From NCBI RefSeq assembly GCF_000612505.1, contig NZ_CP004078.1, forward strand, positions 5,045,001-5,109,000: 64,000 nt of DNA, read 5' to 3'. Source of the stretch: Paenibacillus sabinae T27. GTDB lineage: Bacteria; Bacillota; Bacilli; Paenibacillales; Paenibacillaceae. The notes under the pieces are model-generated. The model was not told where the DNA came from. It made no database searches and worked only from the letters and a program-made list of their open reading frames with translations. The position numbers and the translations under genes are program-made. How positions within the stretch are numbered: position 1 is the stretch's first letter; each line of letters opens with the position of its first letter. Positions 43,928-52,765 of the stretch are shown piece after piece.

Positions 43928-45340
43928 ATGGCTGCTGACACCGCTGTGAACAAGACGGAAAATGAAAGCCCCTCCCATGAAAAAATCAGTCTCGTCAAGC
44001 TGACCTGGCCGATCTTCCTCGAACTGTTTCTGTTCATGCTGATGGGTACAGTAGATACGTTTATGATCAGCTCCGTTTCCGACGATGCCGTATCCGGCGT
44101 AGGGGCTGCAAACCAGATCATCCAAATCGCCATCCTCGTGCTCAGCGTAGTCGGAAACGGCGCAGCCATCGTCATCTCCCAGTACCTCGGTTCCAGAAAG
44201 CTGCTCGAAGCGGCGGACGTTACCGCAAGCTCCATTACGCTCAGTCTGGGCCTAGGGGCGCTGCTGAGCATGATCTTCCTCGTATTCGGGGGAACCCTGC
44301 TGTCCGTCCTAAACATACAGGGCGATATTTTTGTCTACGGGAAGACGTACATTGTTATTGTTGGCGGTTTTATTTTTTTCCAGGCGCTGATTAACGCCCT
44401 TGCGGCCACGATTCGCACCCACGGCTTCACCAAACAGACGATGCTGCTGTCGCTGCTTATGAACATTCTGCACGTGGTCTTCAACTATATTCTGATCTTC
44501 GGCCACTTCGGCTTCCCGGCGCTCGGCGTGCAGGGCGCGGCCATTTCAACCGTGCTCAGCCGCCTGATCTGCCTGTTCCTGTTCTTCCTGCTGATGTACC
44601 GGATCATGGAAGTGCGCATCAAGTGGTCTTCTTATATTTTCCTAAGCAAAAGCTACGTCATGAAAATACTGAAAATCGGCATCCCTTCCGCTTTCGAGTC
44701 GATTATTTACCAGGCATGCCAACTCGTGTTCACGCTGTATATCACTTATTTGGGCGCGGAAGCTTTGGCGACCCGCCAATATGCGCTTAATATTTCAAGC
44801 TATGTATACCTGTTCAGCATGGCGGTAGCGATGGGCACCTCCATTATCGTCGGTCACCTTGTGGGAGCGAAGATGCCGCAGGAGGCCTACAGGCGGGTGT
44901 TCCAAAGCGTCAAATGGGCGCTGCTCGCCACCGTACTCATTGACCTGGTTGTCATCGCCTTCCGCATCCCGCTCTTCGGGCTGTTCACGGACAATGGGAA
45001 TATCATTCTAATGGGGGCTCAGGTGATGCTGCTCAGCTTCTTGCTGGAGACGGGGCGGACCACCAATCTGATCATCATCAATTCCCTGCGGGCATCGGGA
45101 GACGCCAACTTTCCGGTATACATGGGGCTGATCTCCATGGTATGCATGAGCCTGCCTCTGGCTTACGTGCTCGTCTTCCAGTTTCATCTGGGGCTTGCCG
45201 GGGTCTGGATCGCGAATGCCGCCGACGAATGGACGCGGGCGGTCATTATGTATTTCCGCTGGCGCGGCCGCGCCTGGGAGAAATACGCGCTGGTCGAGCG
45301 CGGCCCTGCCGAAGGCGGGGCGAAGTCCGCGCTGACCTGA
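43928..45340 (+). CDS. MATE-family multidrug efflux transporter
   Basis: A 470-residue twelve-helix protein of the MATE family: LTWPIFLELFLFMLMGTVDTFMIS in the first helix, VVGNGAAIVISQYLGSRKLLEAA, and LAMAVAMGTSIIVGHLVGAKMPQEA-like repeat in the second half, the two-fold pattern of sodium- or proton-driven drug exporters. Start at ATG 43928, six bases after AAGGTGA. Divergent from hxlA; no evidence links it to formaldehyde. Substrate unknown. Confidence 0.87.
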   Translation: MAADTAVNKTENESPSHEKISLVKLTWPIFLELFLFMLMGTVDTFMISSVSDDAVSGVGAANQIIQIAILVLSVVGNGAAIVISQYLGSRKLLEAADVTASSITLSLGLGALLSMIFLVFGGTLLSVLNIQGDIFVYGKTYIVIVGGFIFFQALINALAATIRTHGFTKQTMLLSLLMNILHVVFNYILIFGHFGFPALGVQGAAISTVLSRLICLFLFFLLMYRIMEVRIKWSSYIFLSKSYVMKILKIGIPSAFESIIYQACQLVFTLYITYLGAEALATRQYALNISSYVYLFSMAVAMGTSIIVGHLVGAKMPQEAYRRVFQSVKWALLATVLIDLVVIAFRIPLFGLFTDNGNIILMGAQVMLLSFLLETGRTTNLIIINSLRASGDANFPVYMGLISMVCMSLPLAYVLVFQFHLGLAGVWIANAADEWTRAVIMYFRWRGRAWEKYALVERGPAEGGAKSALT

Positions 45341-45470
45341 CCGCGTTTCATGGAAGCGGCGGAGCCTTCATTCCTTCCTAAAGCCGGGATACGGCCGAAA
45401 ATAAGAAAAACTCCCATCGGAGCCTCTCGAAGATGTTGCCGAATCCCTCTTAAGTGGTTGTTTTTCTTGC

Positions 45471-45514
45471 AATATCAGGGAGTCTGGTCTTAGAAGTTTA
45501 TACTTCCTGATATT
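45471..45514. repeat. Inverted repeat downstream of the MATE gene
   Basis: AATATCAGG (45471-45479) and CCTGATATT (45506-45514) are perfect 9-bp arms 26 bases apart. The region 45341-45638 contains no gene; this and the next hairpin are its only visible features. Confidence 0.45.
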
Positions 45515-45522
45515 ATCAAATA

Positions 45523-45567
45523 AGCAGGGCCGGGAAAGAAACAGCTTCTTTCCCGGCCCTGCTCTTT
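45523..45567. terminator. Strong terminator between MATE and a small conserved gene
   Basis: An 18-bp perfect stem AGCAGGGCCGGGAAAGAA/TTCTTTCCCGGCCCTGCT with the loop ACAGC, followed by CTTTT. Confidence 0.85.
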
Positions 45568-45638
45568 TATTGCCTGTCAACCGCTCTTGGAAGCGGCGGC
45601 CTCCCGGCGACAAGGCCGAAAGACCATCGCCGCCTTGG

Positions 45639-45917
45639 TTAATCGACGTAGCCGGCCAAGCCCTTATCCATCAGGTAGTCCATCTCCGCATCTAGAATCC
45701 GCTCGACCGTCAGCTCGTCCAGCTTGACGTCGCGGCGGCTGAGCACATAATCGACCAGATCGTCGCTGTCGATGTCGACGTCTCCCTTGGCGTTCGCCTT
45801 GGCGCTGTTAATAAACGTCTGTTCATGCTTCAAAATAAGCGTGATCGCTTGGGGATCGGCTTTCGTCTTGCCCGCGATATAGGCGATCATTTCCCGCTCG
45901 TTTATGGGTTGATTCAT
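45639..45917 (-). CDS. Small acidic conserved protein of unknown function
   Basis: A 92-residue soluble, acidic protein (repeated Asp/Glu; DGLDIDSDDLVDYVL-like segment). No motif recognised, no signal peptide or membrane helix. The start follows AAGGATG. It is flanked by a terminator and by the divergent AAA+ gene. Confidence 0.65.
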   Translation of the reverse strand: MNQPINEREMIAYIAGKTKADPQAITLILKHEQTFINSAKANAKGDVDIDSDDLVDYVLSRRDVKLDELTVERILDAEMDYLMDKGLAGYVD

Positions 45918-46008
45918 ATGTGTTCATCCTTCCCGCTTGGAATTGCAAACCCATTGTAGCACAAGCCCCCCGCCTGCATACAGCGAAGCCTTGGAGGAAC
46001 CGGGCAAA

Positions 46009-46037
46009 TTGCGTCCCTTTTTTTGATTGCTTATAAT
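46009..46037 (+). promoter_or_regulatory. Promoter of the AAA+/TPR operon
   Basis: TTGCGT (46009-46014), 17 bases, TATAAT (46032-46037), about 85 bases before the start codon. Confidence 0.65.
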
Positions 46038-46121
46038 ACTAGATAAGCTGCGTCCTCTGCTACTTGACACGTTCATTAGGAACGCTTTTCAGCAGCAGCA
46101 GGCGCTTTTGGGTGAAAGGGC

Positions 46122-47087
46122 GTGAATGCCGTGCCTCATGACGAGCAGGATAAGAACCGGATCAGACCAAAACTTAAGGTGATTTCGTTCAACGGAGACG
46201 AGAGCAGCCTTGTCGAAACCGAGCAGCCTAAGGTTACCTTTCAGGATGTCGGCGGAATGGAACAACTCAAGAAAAAAATCCGCCTGAACTTTATTCTGCC
46301 GCTTCAGCAGCCGGAAATGTTCCAGGCCTTCGGAAAGACAGCGGGAGGCAGTCTCCTGCTGTACGGGCCTCCGGGCTGCGGCAAGACGTTTCTTGCCCGG
46401 GCGATCGCCGGGGAGATCAACGCCAACTTCCTGCATGTCGAGCTGCAGGCCATTCTTTCCATGTACATCGGAGAAAGCGAGCATAATCTGCATGATTTCT
46501 TTGAAAAAGCGCGCCAGGAAAAGCCCTGCGTCCTATTCATCGACGAGCTCGACGCGCTGGGCGGAAGCCGCCATCAGATGCACCAGCACCATAACCGCAT
46601 GCTGGTCAACCAGCTCCTGATCGAACTCGACGGACTGCAGTCCTTCAACCATGAAGTCCTCGTCATCGGTGCGACGAATACCCCCTGGTACCTCGATTCG
46701 GCGCTACGGCGGCCGGGACGGTTCAATCATCTGTTCTTCGTGCCGCCGCCTGAGCCGGCGGAGCGGGAGCTTATCCTTGGCCTGAAGATTCAGGGTAAGC
46801 CGCAGGAAGGGCTGAACCTGAAGCGCTGGGCCGAGATGACGGCGCATTTCTCGGGCGCCGATCTGGAGCAGATTGTCAGAGATGCGGTGGAACGGGCGAT
46901 CGAGCGTTCGCTTGAGAGCGGCAGCATTCAGCCGATTACGGACAAAGATATGAAGGCGAGCATCGAGGCACGCAAACCGACGACACTGGACTGGTTCTCC
47001 ACAGCTAAGAACTACGCGACCTTTAGCGATATCAACAAAGATTACGAGCAGGTGCTGGAATACGTGAAGACCCACCGAATCAAATGA
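46122..47087 (+). CDS. Classical AAA+ ATPase (VPS4/katanin/Cdc48-like clade)
   Basis: A 321-residue single-module AAA+ protein. A 40-residue N-terminal tail precedes FQDVGGMEQLKKKI; Walker A GPPGCGKT is near 82-89, an aromatic-free pore loop MYIGES near 115, Walker B VLFIDELDAL near 143, sensor 1 GATNTP near 187 and the arginine fingers ALRRPGRF near 198. All catalytic residues are intact. Such ATPases thread or disassemble protein complexes. GTG start after GGTGAAAGGG. Followed after 10 bases by a TPR-membrane protein gene; the two probably act together, the TPR protein as membrane adaptor. The substrate is unknown. Confidence 0.85.
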   Translation: MNAVPHDEQDKNRIRPKLKVISFNGDESSLVETEQPKVTFQDVGGMEQLKKKIRLNFILPLQQPEMFQAFGKTAGGSLLLYGPPGCGKTFLARAIAGEINANFLHVELQAILSMYIGESEHNLHDFFEKARQEKPCVLFIDELDALGGSRHQMHQHHNRMLVNQLLIELDGLQSFNHEVLVIGATNTPWYLDSALRRPGRFNHLFFVPPPEPAERELILGLKIQGKPQEGLNLKRWAEMTAHFSGADLEQIVRDAVERAIERSLESGSIQPITDKDMKASIEARKPTTLDWFSTAKNYATFSDINKDYEQVLEYVKTHRIK

Positions 47088-47097
47088 ACAGGCGGTG

Positions 47098-47985
47098 ATG
47101 CTCGTGAGCTTGCACAGCCCTGACGGCTTCCACTGTGAGCGTGCCTTTCAGCTGATGAACTGGCGGCGCTTCGCGGAGGCCATTGAGGAGACGGAAAAGT
47201 GGATACGCGAAGATCCGGAGAACGCCGATGCATACGGAATGCTGGCGCAAATCCATATGAAGGCCGGCAGTTATGACCATGCGCTGCATTGGGCGGCGGA
47301 GGCGCTCCGCTGTGATCCGGAGAACGCGCTCGGCTGGTTCGTGCGGGCCGTATCGCTGTATTCGCAGGGCAATGAGGCGCTGTTCCTGGAAGCGGCGGCG
47401 GAAGGGCAGCGGATTGATCCGCTGGAAAGCTATTATCCTTTTCTCAAATTCAATATTTACCATAAAAAGGGGAATTTTCAGGCGGCCCGGGAGGAAATGG
47501 ACCTTGCCCTCCGGCTTGCTCCGGACCGCTCCCTGTTCCTCGCAGCCGACAGCTATCTGCGCGCCAACTCACACGATTTCGAAGGCTCGCTCTCGTCGGA
47601 GCGCATGGCGCTGTTCTACGATCCCGAGGACGACCAGACCTTTCTCTATCTCGCCTGGGCGGCGGAAAGACGGGGCGATTACGCCAAAGAGATCGAGTTC
47701 ATGAAGAACGCGGTCCGAATCGATCCTACAGACGAGCAAATCCGCCGCGAGTATTTGAACAGCCTGCAGAAGAAATACTGGTTCTACCGCGTGCTGCTCC
47801 TGCCTTTACTCATGAAGAAACGGCTTCGCAATTGGCAGTTTTTTTTCGTCTGGATCGTGCTTTGGGTCGTATTCCGCCCCTTGGTGCTGGTGTTTCTTCT
47901 TCTGTACGTGCTGGCGTACTGGCTGAGTAAGCTGCTCGTCCGGGTGCAGGTGTTCGGCTGGAGATCGTTGTTCCGCAAAATATAG
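47098..47985 (+). CDS. TPR protein with C-terminal membrane segments
   Basis: A 295-residue protein. From about 15 to 225 there are five or six tetratricopeptide-like repeats (WRRFAEAIEETEKWIREDPENADAYGMLAQIH, AGSYDHALHWAAEALRCDPENA, GNFQAAREEMDLALRLAPD, GDYAKEIEFMKNAVRIDPTD). The C-terminus (about 245-285) has two hydrophobic helices (FFFVWIVLWVVFRPLVLVFLLLYVLAYWL, split by a turn). It is the partner of the upstream AAA+ gene, ten bases away, and looks like a cytoplasmic TPR scaffold tethered to the membrane. No known family name recognised. Confidence 0.82.
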   Translation: MLVSLHSPDGFHCERAFQLMNWRRFAEAIEETEKWIREDPENADAYGMLAQIHMKAGSYDHALHWAAEALRCDPENALGWFVRAVSLYSQGNEALFLEAAAEGQRIDPLESYYPFLKFNIYHKKGNFQAAREEMDLALRLAPDRSLFLAADSYLRANSHDFEGSLSSERMALFYDPEDDQTFLYLAWAAERRGDYAKEIEFMKNAVRIDPTDEQIRREYLNSLQKKYWFYRVLLLPLLMKKRLRNWQFFFVWIVLWVVFRPLVLVFLLLYVLAYWLSKLLVRVQVFGWRSLFRKI

Positions 47986-48002
47986 CCTGAGGATAGAACG
48001 AA

Positions 48003-48052
48003 AAAAAGGACCAACCGCAGACGGCCGAAGCCTGACGCGTTTGGTCCTTTTT
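48003..48052. terminator. Terminator shared by the TPR gene and rpmE2
   Basis: Stem AAAAAGGACCAA/TTGGTCCTTTTT between converging genes, with A and T runs on both sides. Confidence 0.8.
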
Positions 48053-48073
48053 GGCCGATATATACCCTTGGCG

Positions 48074-48322
48074 TTATTTCTTGTAGTTCAGCCGCTGATT
48101 GAAGCGGTCGATGCGGCCGCCGGTGTCGATATTCTTCTGTCTTCCGGTATAGAAAGGATGGGAAGCCGAGCTGGAATCGACCCGGATCACCGGATACGTA
48201 TTGCCGTCCTCCCACTCCATCGTCTCGTTCGAAGACTTGGTGGAAGCGCTCAGAAATTTAAAATCCGCGCTGGCATCATAGAAAATGACCGGCTGGTATT
48301 TCGGATGAATGCCTTCTCTCAT
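48074..48322 (-). CDS. rpmE2: 50S ribosomal protein L31 type B
   Basis: An 82-residue L31 of the type B (YtiA-like) class: begins [23 protein letters not shown], ends [24 protein letters not shown], and lacks the zinc CxxC of type A. Such paralogues replace zinc-bound L31 when zinc is scarce and are often Zur-controlled, but I saw no clear Zur box upstream. Start at ATG 48322 follows GAGGGAG. Confidence 0.93.
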   Translation of the reverse strand: MREGIHPKYQPVIFYDASADFKFLSASTKSSNETMEWEDGNTYPVIRVDSSSASHPFYTGRQKNIDTGGRIDRFNQRLNYKK

Positions 48323-48440
48323 CGTAACTCCCTCTTTCTTAAATAAAATAGACATCTTTATTAACTTACCCTACTTTTGGATAAAGCTTTCAACAAAATG
48401 ACCGCTTTCGTGAAAAATTTCGGAAATTACCGGGGCGGAC

Positions 48441-49340
48441 CTATGATGGCACGGTATCCGTCAATGCCAGCTCCATATACAGCAGCTCATGTGCCGGGAC
48501 AAAGCCGGCCCGCTCCAGTACAGCTGTAAAAAAGGCGTCAGCGGCCGGAATATGAACGGCTCTAGCTCCCGTGCCGTCCGGGATGCTGGAGAGCAGCCGG
48601 GACAGCAGCGTGTCCGCGATCGCCTCCGCGTCCATGCGGCCGCCTGCCACGCCGCACGGATAAATCAGCAGCGCGGACAACTCGCCGGTCCCAGAATAAA
48701 TCCGCCGGAACGGAAGATATCCGGCCGCTTGTCCTTCCTGCTCCGCGATCAGGCAGCGATCGCCCTTCAGGCTCAGCCAGTGCGTCTGCCACGGCCCGCG
48801 GTGGCGGTAGAAGGGAAGCAATGCCACCTCGGCCACGTCGGCTTCCCGAACCTCAATCGGAGCGGCCGCCCCAAGAGACGAGTCCCTTGACGGCCGGGCT
48901 CCGGCGGGCAGCTCGTAAAACCGCGTCATGCCCTTGTTCACATAGCCGCACCGCTCATACAGCGCAATGGCCGGGGCGTTCTGCACGAACACTTCCAGTG
49001 TCGCCAGATCGACGCCTTCCTCCCGGTAGCGCCGGATGCTCTCCTCCAGCAGCTGGCGCCCGCCTCCCTTGCCCCGGTAAAAGGGGGCGACGGCGGTCCC
49101 CCCGTTCCAGGCCACCTTGCTTCCGTTCACCATGCGGATGCCGTTCAGCGTTAGGCCCGCCGGCCGCTCACCATCGAAGAGCACGATGGACTGCTCGGGC
49201 AGCAGATCCTCATTGTTCATCCGGGAGACAAAAGCCAGCGATTTCATCGACAAATCAACATAATAGTCCGCAAATCCCGTATTCCAAGCTTCCAGCGCCG
49301 TACTCAGCGGCACCTCGTTCAGTGTTCTGATACTGGCCAT
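48441..49340 (-). CDS. Two-domain GNAT acetyltransferase
   Basis: A 299-residue protein. The N-terminal half is a full GNAT fold (VAPFYRGKGGGRQLLEESI, the acetyl-CoA loop, near 85-103, and APAIALYERCGYVNKG). The C-terminal half looks like a second, degenerate GNAT domain (LLIYPCGVAGGRMDAEAI...LERAGFVPAHELLYMEL). Such tandem GNATs are common in this group; only one half usually binds cofactor. Substrate unknown. It lies 43 bases upstream of the potassium channel stop and on the same strand. Confidence 0.8.
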   Translation of the reverse strand: MASIRTLNEVPLSTALEAWNTGFADYYVDLSMKSLAFVSRMNNEDLLPEQSIVLFDGERPAGLTLNGIRMVNGSKVAWNGGTAVAPFYRGKGGGRQLLEESIRRYREEGVDLATLEVFVQNAPAIALYERCGYVNKGMTRFYELPAGARPSRDSSLGAAAPIEVREADVAEVALLPFYRHRGPWQTHWLSLKGDRCLIAEQEGQAAGYLPFRRIYSGTGELSALLIYPCGVAGGRMDAEAIADTLLSRLLSSIPDGTGARAVHIPAADAFFTAVLERAGFVPAHELLYMELALTDTVPS

Positions 49341-49383
49341 AGCGCTCCTGTTCCTTTCTCAAGCGGAATTTCTTTCATTGCCG

Positions 49384-50415
49384 TTATCCCGTTTTGCCCG
49401 CGATTTTCCGGTAGGTGGCCTCGTCGGAGACGACATACAGCCTCGCATCCGCCGGGATCGGATCGTCCAGCCTGCGGTTGATCCCAAGATCATGGCGGTC
49501 GGCGATCAGGGTGGCCCCTTGGCGCAGCAGGTCCTGAAAAGCGTCCCCGTAGGTTTTCCACGACCGGTCTACCGGCACCTCGTAAATATCGTCGCCATGG
49601 GAGCGGCTGATAAGCTGTGTAATGACCTCGGGATTCCCCTCCTGCAGCGCCGCTCTTACCGCCAGCCGGGAGACGGCGTCATGCGACAGGACGAAGTCGT
49701 TGACCCGGACATGCCGGAAGTTCTGCACGTTCTTCTCCTGCATGATTTCCACAGTGGTATGTACATCCGGCGCAATGCGTTCAATGCTGGAAGCGATCAG
49801 CAGCGATTTGCCGTCCACGAGCGCGGGCTCGTCGATCCGGATATCGCCGAAAATAATGGCCGCCTTGGCCTTGGCGAGTCCCGCCTTCACCAGGATATCG
49901 TCGGAGGAAGGGTCGCCGCTGATGAAATGAACCTGCTTCATCTGCTCCAGCGGATGCTGACCCGATTCGTCGATAACAACGATGTGACCGTCCGGCGTAT
50001 AGCTGAGAATTTCGCCTACCGCCGCCTGCGCCTTTTTGCTCCAGTTGATAAGAATAACATGATCCTCTCCAAAAAACGGCAACCTCCCCGCCCTCCTCTG
50101 CCTTCCAATTTCCGCGATTGCGTCGATAACCTTTCCGATCACGAGACTAAGCAGCCCGATGCCGAAAATGTATAGAAAAATCGTAAATATTTTGCCGATG
50201 ACGGTCTTAGCAAAAAAGTCCCCGTATCCGACCGTCGCCATAGTCGTCATCACCCAATAGAATGAATTGAACCAGCTGCCGAACGTATCCGGTTCCAGCA
50301 GGAAGGCAACCGTTGCACTAATCCCGACAAACAAGAGAATGCTCAGACCGATCGTTCTTTTCCTGACGTTGGTCATCATAGTAGACAGCTTTAACAAAAA
50401 GTGAATGGCAGTCAC
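49384..50415 (-). CDS. Two-helix potassium channel with RCK domain
   Basis: About 343 residues. Two membrane helices flank a pore loop with the selectivity filter MTTMATVGYGDFF (TVGYGD), then a TrkA-N/RCK domain (HVILINWSKKAQAAVGEIL, HIVVIDESGQH, VHFISGDPSSDDILVKAGLAKAKAAIIF) and a TrkA-C-like end, as in YugO-type channels. The start is unclear: an upstream ATG at 50493 lies inside the terminator of the preceding gene, GTG 50415 has a close GGGGAG, and an ATT at 50406 has the best-spaced GGGGAGG. The channel follows the DUF350/ATP-grasp operon on the same strand, suggesting a shared envelope-stress role. Confidence 0.85.
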   Translation of the reverse strand: MTAIHFLLKLSTMMTNVRKRTIGLSILLFVGISATVAFLLEPDTFGSWFNSFYWVMTTMATVGYGDFFAKTVIGKIFTIFLYIFGIGLLSLVIGKVIDAIAEIGRQRRAGRLPFFGEDHVILINWSKKAQAAVGEILSYTPDGHIVVIDESGQHPLEQMKQVHFISGDPSSDDILVKAGLAKAKAAIIFGDIRIDEPALVDGKSLLIASSIERIAPDVHTTVEIMQEKNVQNFRHVRVNDFVLSHDAVSRLAVRAALQEGNPEVITQLISRSHGDDIYEVPVDRSWKTYGDAFQDLLRQGATLIADRHDLGINRRLDDPIPADARLYVVSDEATYRKIAGKTG

Positions 50416-50434
50416 CCTCCCCGGACGTTCCACA

Positions 50435-50490
50435 AAAGCCCGCAAAGCCGCCCGCCGATTGACGGCTTTAAGGACAGCCCTGCGGGCCTT
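50435..50490 (-). terminator. Terminator of the DUF350 operon
   Basis: GCCCGCA/TGCGGGC (50438-50444, 50481-50487) with an inner AAAGCCG/CGGCTTT stem. On the minus strand it ends in TTTT, just before the channel gene. Confidence 0.75.
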
Positions 50491-50497
50491 CAAATCG

Positions 50498-50890
50498 TTA
50501 AATAATCAGACTGCTGACCGCAAACGCGGTTCCAATAAAAACAAAGCACAGCAGCGTTCCCACCGCGACATTGCCCTGCTTCAGATGGTCGGAGATTTTA
50601 AAGCCGATCGTGACCAGCTCGAAAATCCAGTACGCCGCCACCAGACAGATATAGCCGACAGCGAACCAGAGCACCATAAACCAGATTGAGGAGTTTGTAT
50701 AGGCCGCCACACCGAGAATTATCGCGGTCGCCAGAAATTTCCCGCCAAGCGCCAGACCTACGGCAACATTGCCGTTCTTCAGCTCCTCCATATCTTTGAA
50801 CGGGGTCATCCAGCTGAAGATCAGCATCCCCAGCAATTGAAGCGCGATGATGAAAATGACACTAACCAGAATATTGATAACGACCGTCAA
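50498..50890 (-). CDS. DUF350 membrane protein (YjfL-like)
   Basis: A 130-residue membrane protein with four helices and an internal duplication: each half carries the DUF350 motif (KNGNVAVGLALGG near 40 and KQGNVAVGTLLCF near 107). DUF350 proteins such as E. coli YjfL occur beside glutathionylspermidine-synthase-like ATP-grasp enzymes, as here. Start is the TTG at 50890 that overlaps the preceding stop as TTGA, with GGGGGTGG before it. The function of the family is not known. Confidence 0.82.
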   Translation of the reverse strand: MTVVINILVSVIFIIALQLLGMLIFSWMTPFKDMEELKNGNVAVGLALGGKFLATAIILGVAAYTNSSIWFMVLWFAVGYICLVAAYWIFELVTIGFKISDHLKQGNVAVGTLLCFVFIGTAFAVSSLII

Positions 50891-51567
50891 TTCGCCCACC
50901 CCCGAAATTTTGCATAAGCCAAATCATAATCGGCAAAATCGTGAACTTCTTCCAGCACGACCTGCACCGTCTTCTTCTTCTCCATCGCGGTGTAGCGCTT
51001 ATCGTCGATCGGCTGCTTGATCCGGTTACCCGACGGCAGCTCCACAACGGCAAAGTTTCTTGTCTTGTCCTTGTATTTCGTCTTGTATACGCCGATCAGA
51101 TCGACGTCCGTTGTTACCGATACCTTCAGATTCTTCAGATCATCGGTCGCCGATTTCAAATCCTTGTAGGATTTGATCGTAGACCATGAAGACAGGCGGA
51201 CCTGGTTCTTCTGATCGGCATCCGTCGTAATTTCGGCGTCCATGTATTGAAGGGTATAGATTTTGTCTCCTGTTGCGTAGTTGCCGTCGTTGGGCAGCAT
51301 CTCGTTGTTCGGCAGAATCGTCATATCGCTGCCGATCAGATCGCCGACCGTCCCCTCCACGACCCGGTAATCCCACGGCACTCTGGCTACATCGCTGGTC
51401 GACGTCGCACTTGAATCTGTAGAAAATACGCTGTCCGGATTATCAGAGCAGCCGGCCAGCGCCAGCACCGCCGCGATAATCAGCAGCAGAAAGGCCAAGC
51501 GGAGCGGCCGCTTTCTCCAAAGCCCTCTTGAGCTCTCGCCCGGCGTCTTATCCTTATTCTTGCGCAA
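50887..51567 (-). CDS. Lipoprotein of the DUF350/ATP-grasp operon
   Basis: A 226-residue lipoprotein: basic N-terminus, hydrophobic LAFLLLIIAAVLALAGC with the lipobox Cys near 40, then a Ser/Thr-rich linker and a soluble domain of about 165 residues with no family recognised. TTG start at 51567, overlapping the end of the ATP-grasp gene by 14 bases; it in turn overlaps the DUF350 start. Its place and lipid anchor put it on the outer face of the membrane. Function unknown. Confidence 0.78.
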   Translation of the reverse strand: MRKNKDKTPGESSRGLWRKRPLRLAFLLLIIAAVLALAGCSDNPDSVFSTDSSATSTSDVARVPWDYRVVEGTVGDLIGSDMTILPNNEMLPNDGNYATGDKIYTLQYMDAEITTDADQKNQVRLSSWSTIKSYKDLKSATDDLKNLKVSVTTDVDLIGVYKTKYKDKTRNFAVVELPSGNRIKQPIDDKRYTAMEKKKTVQVVLEEVHDFADYDLAYAKFRGWAN

Positions 51568-52765
51568 TTGCTCTCACTCCCATAGCAATAAAATGGCTTG
51601 TATTTCCGGTAATGAGCCCGCCGCCCCGCCCCAGCAGTCCGCAGGGCCGGCCGTTGATCATGAACATGCCCGTAAGCAGATGCAGCTCGCCCTCAGAGGT
51701 ATGAATCCTCGCCAGCTCCGCCCTCTTCTGATAGACGGAAGGGAACAGCACGCTGCTGTCGAAGCCGTCCTCATCCTCAAGCTCCAGGCTGCCGGATTCG
51801 TCATACATACGCACAGAGCCGCCTTCGCGGCCGAACATCGATTTGGACACGAAGTTTCCCGAGAACACCGGCTTGTTGTACGTAGGCAGAATATATTTGG
51901 CGATGGTCTCCCGCTCTTCTTCGCTGAACAAAAAGCCCAGCTCATACATGCCCCAGACTGCTGCCATCAGCCCTTTGGACTGAAGCAAAATGCTGTGCGG
52001 CGGATTAAACAGCGTGAGCTGGCCGGTCTCGACAGCATACGCCAAGGCGTCGCCGCCCTCATCCACCGCCATCCACTCTTTCGGGTACAGAGCGAACATC
52101 CGGTGAATCACACGGCCCTGCCCGTCTCTTACCGTTCCATCTTCAATGGTAAGCTCCAGGCAGTCGACGCATTGGATCGCGAGTCCGCTGTGACGGACCA
52201 GCGCTTCGATCGTGCCGGAATCCTCCAGATGGCTTCCGTAGTTCACGCAGGCCGCGGTGTCCGGCCGCTCTTCGCCCCAGGCCGCGGCGACCAGCTCCGG
52301 CATCCTGCCGTTCACGGTGGGAATGCCCGCCTGCGCGCATATCCATGGTGTTGCAATGGACGCCTCCACATAACCGGTCGGCGTGTCGGCGTTCAGCTCC
52401 AGCAGCTTGATGCTGCCTGTCTCATCAATAGCGAAGTCAAACCGCGCATACCGGCTGATCAGCCCAGGCGGAGCGAGCGGCGCACTGTCCAGCATCTCCC
52501 ACAGCACTTCCGGGATGGCGAGCAGCGCGTACAGGTCGTGCCTGCGGTGAATATAGCGCGCGGTCTTGTCGAGAATGGCCCACAGCCGGGAGGATGCTTC
52601 CTCAAGCTCCCGGTAGGTGTCCTCTCTCATCACGGCGACTCCGTCCAGCCAATATTCCTCGTCCTCGAGGTCTGCCCAGGCAAAGCCCAGACGCCCCAGC
52701 TCCTCCACTCTGGAGGCCCGGTCTTCGCCGGGATGCTCCAGCCACTGAAATACAGGCTCCGTCAT
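51554..52765 (-). CDS. Glutathionylspermidine-synthase-like ATP-grasp amidoligase (YjfC-like)
   Basis: A 403-residue ATP-grasp enzyme. It shows the family pattern: IKLLELNADTPTGYVEA (metal/ATP Glu-Asn-Asp), an ILLQSKGLMAAVW segment with a Lys, KPVFSGNFVSKSMFGREGGSV (the GREG loop of glutathionylspermidine synthases) and LFPSVYQKRAEL. Relatives ligate amines or amino acids to carboxyl groups, some on proteins; the E. coli homologue YjfC has no proven substrate. It overlaps the upstream Ser/Gly-rich gene by ATGA and the downstream lipoprotein gene by 14 bases. The target may be the Ser/Gly-rich neighbour, which is an inference. Confidence 0.85.
   Translation of the reverse strand: MTEPVFQWLEHPGEDRASRVEELGRLGFAWADLEDEEYWLDGVAVMREDTYRELEEASSRLWAILDKTARYIHRRHDLYALLAIPEVLWEMLDSAPLAPPGLISRYARFDFAIDETGSIKLLELNADTPTGYVEASIATPWICAQAGIPTVNGRMPELVAAAWGEERPDTAACVNYGSHLEDSGTIEALVRHSGLAIQCVDCLELTIEDGTVRDGQGRVIHRMFALYPKEWMAVDEGGDALAYAVETGQLTLFNPPHSILLQSKGLMAAVWGMYELGFLFSEEERETIAKYILPTYNKPVFSGNFVSKSMFGREGGSVRMYDESGSLELEDEDGFDSSVLFPSVYQKRAELARIHTSEGELHLLTGMFMINGRPCGLLGRGGGLITGNTSHFIAMGVRAIAQE

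Noticed and set aside
45341..45638. A possible small RNA between the MATE gene and the next gene
   Set aside because: The strong hairpin is best read as a terminator and no promoter is evident for a separate RNA.
46122..47985. A toxin-antitoxin or anti-phage defence reading of the AAA+/TPR pair
   Set aside because: No nuclease, toxin or effector domain is present and there are no mobile-element signs around it.
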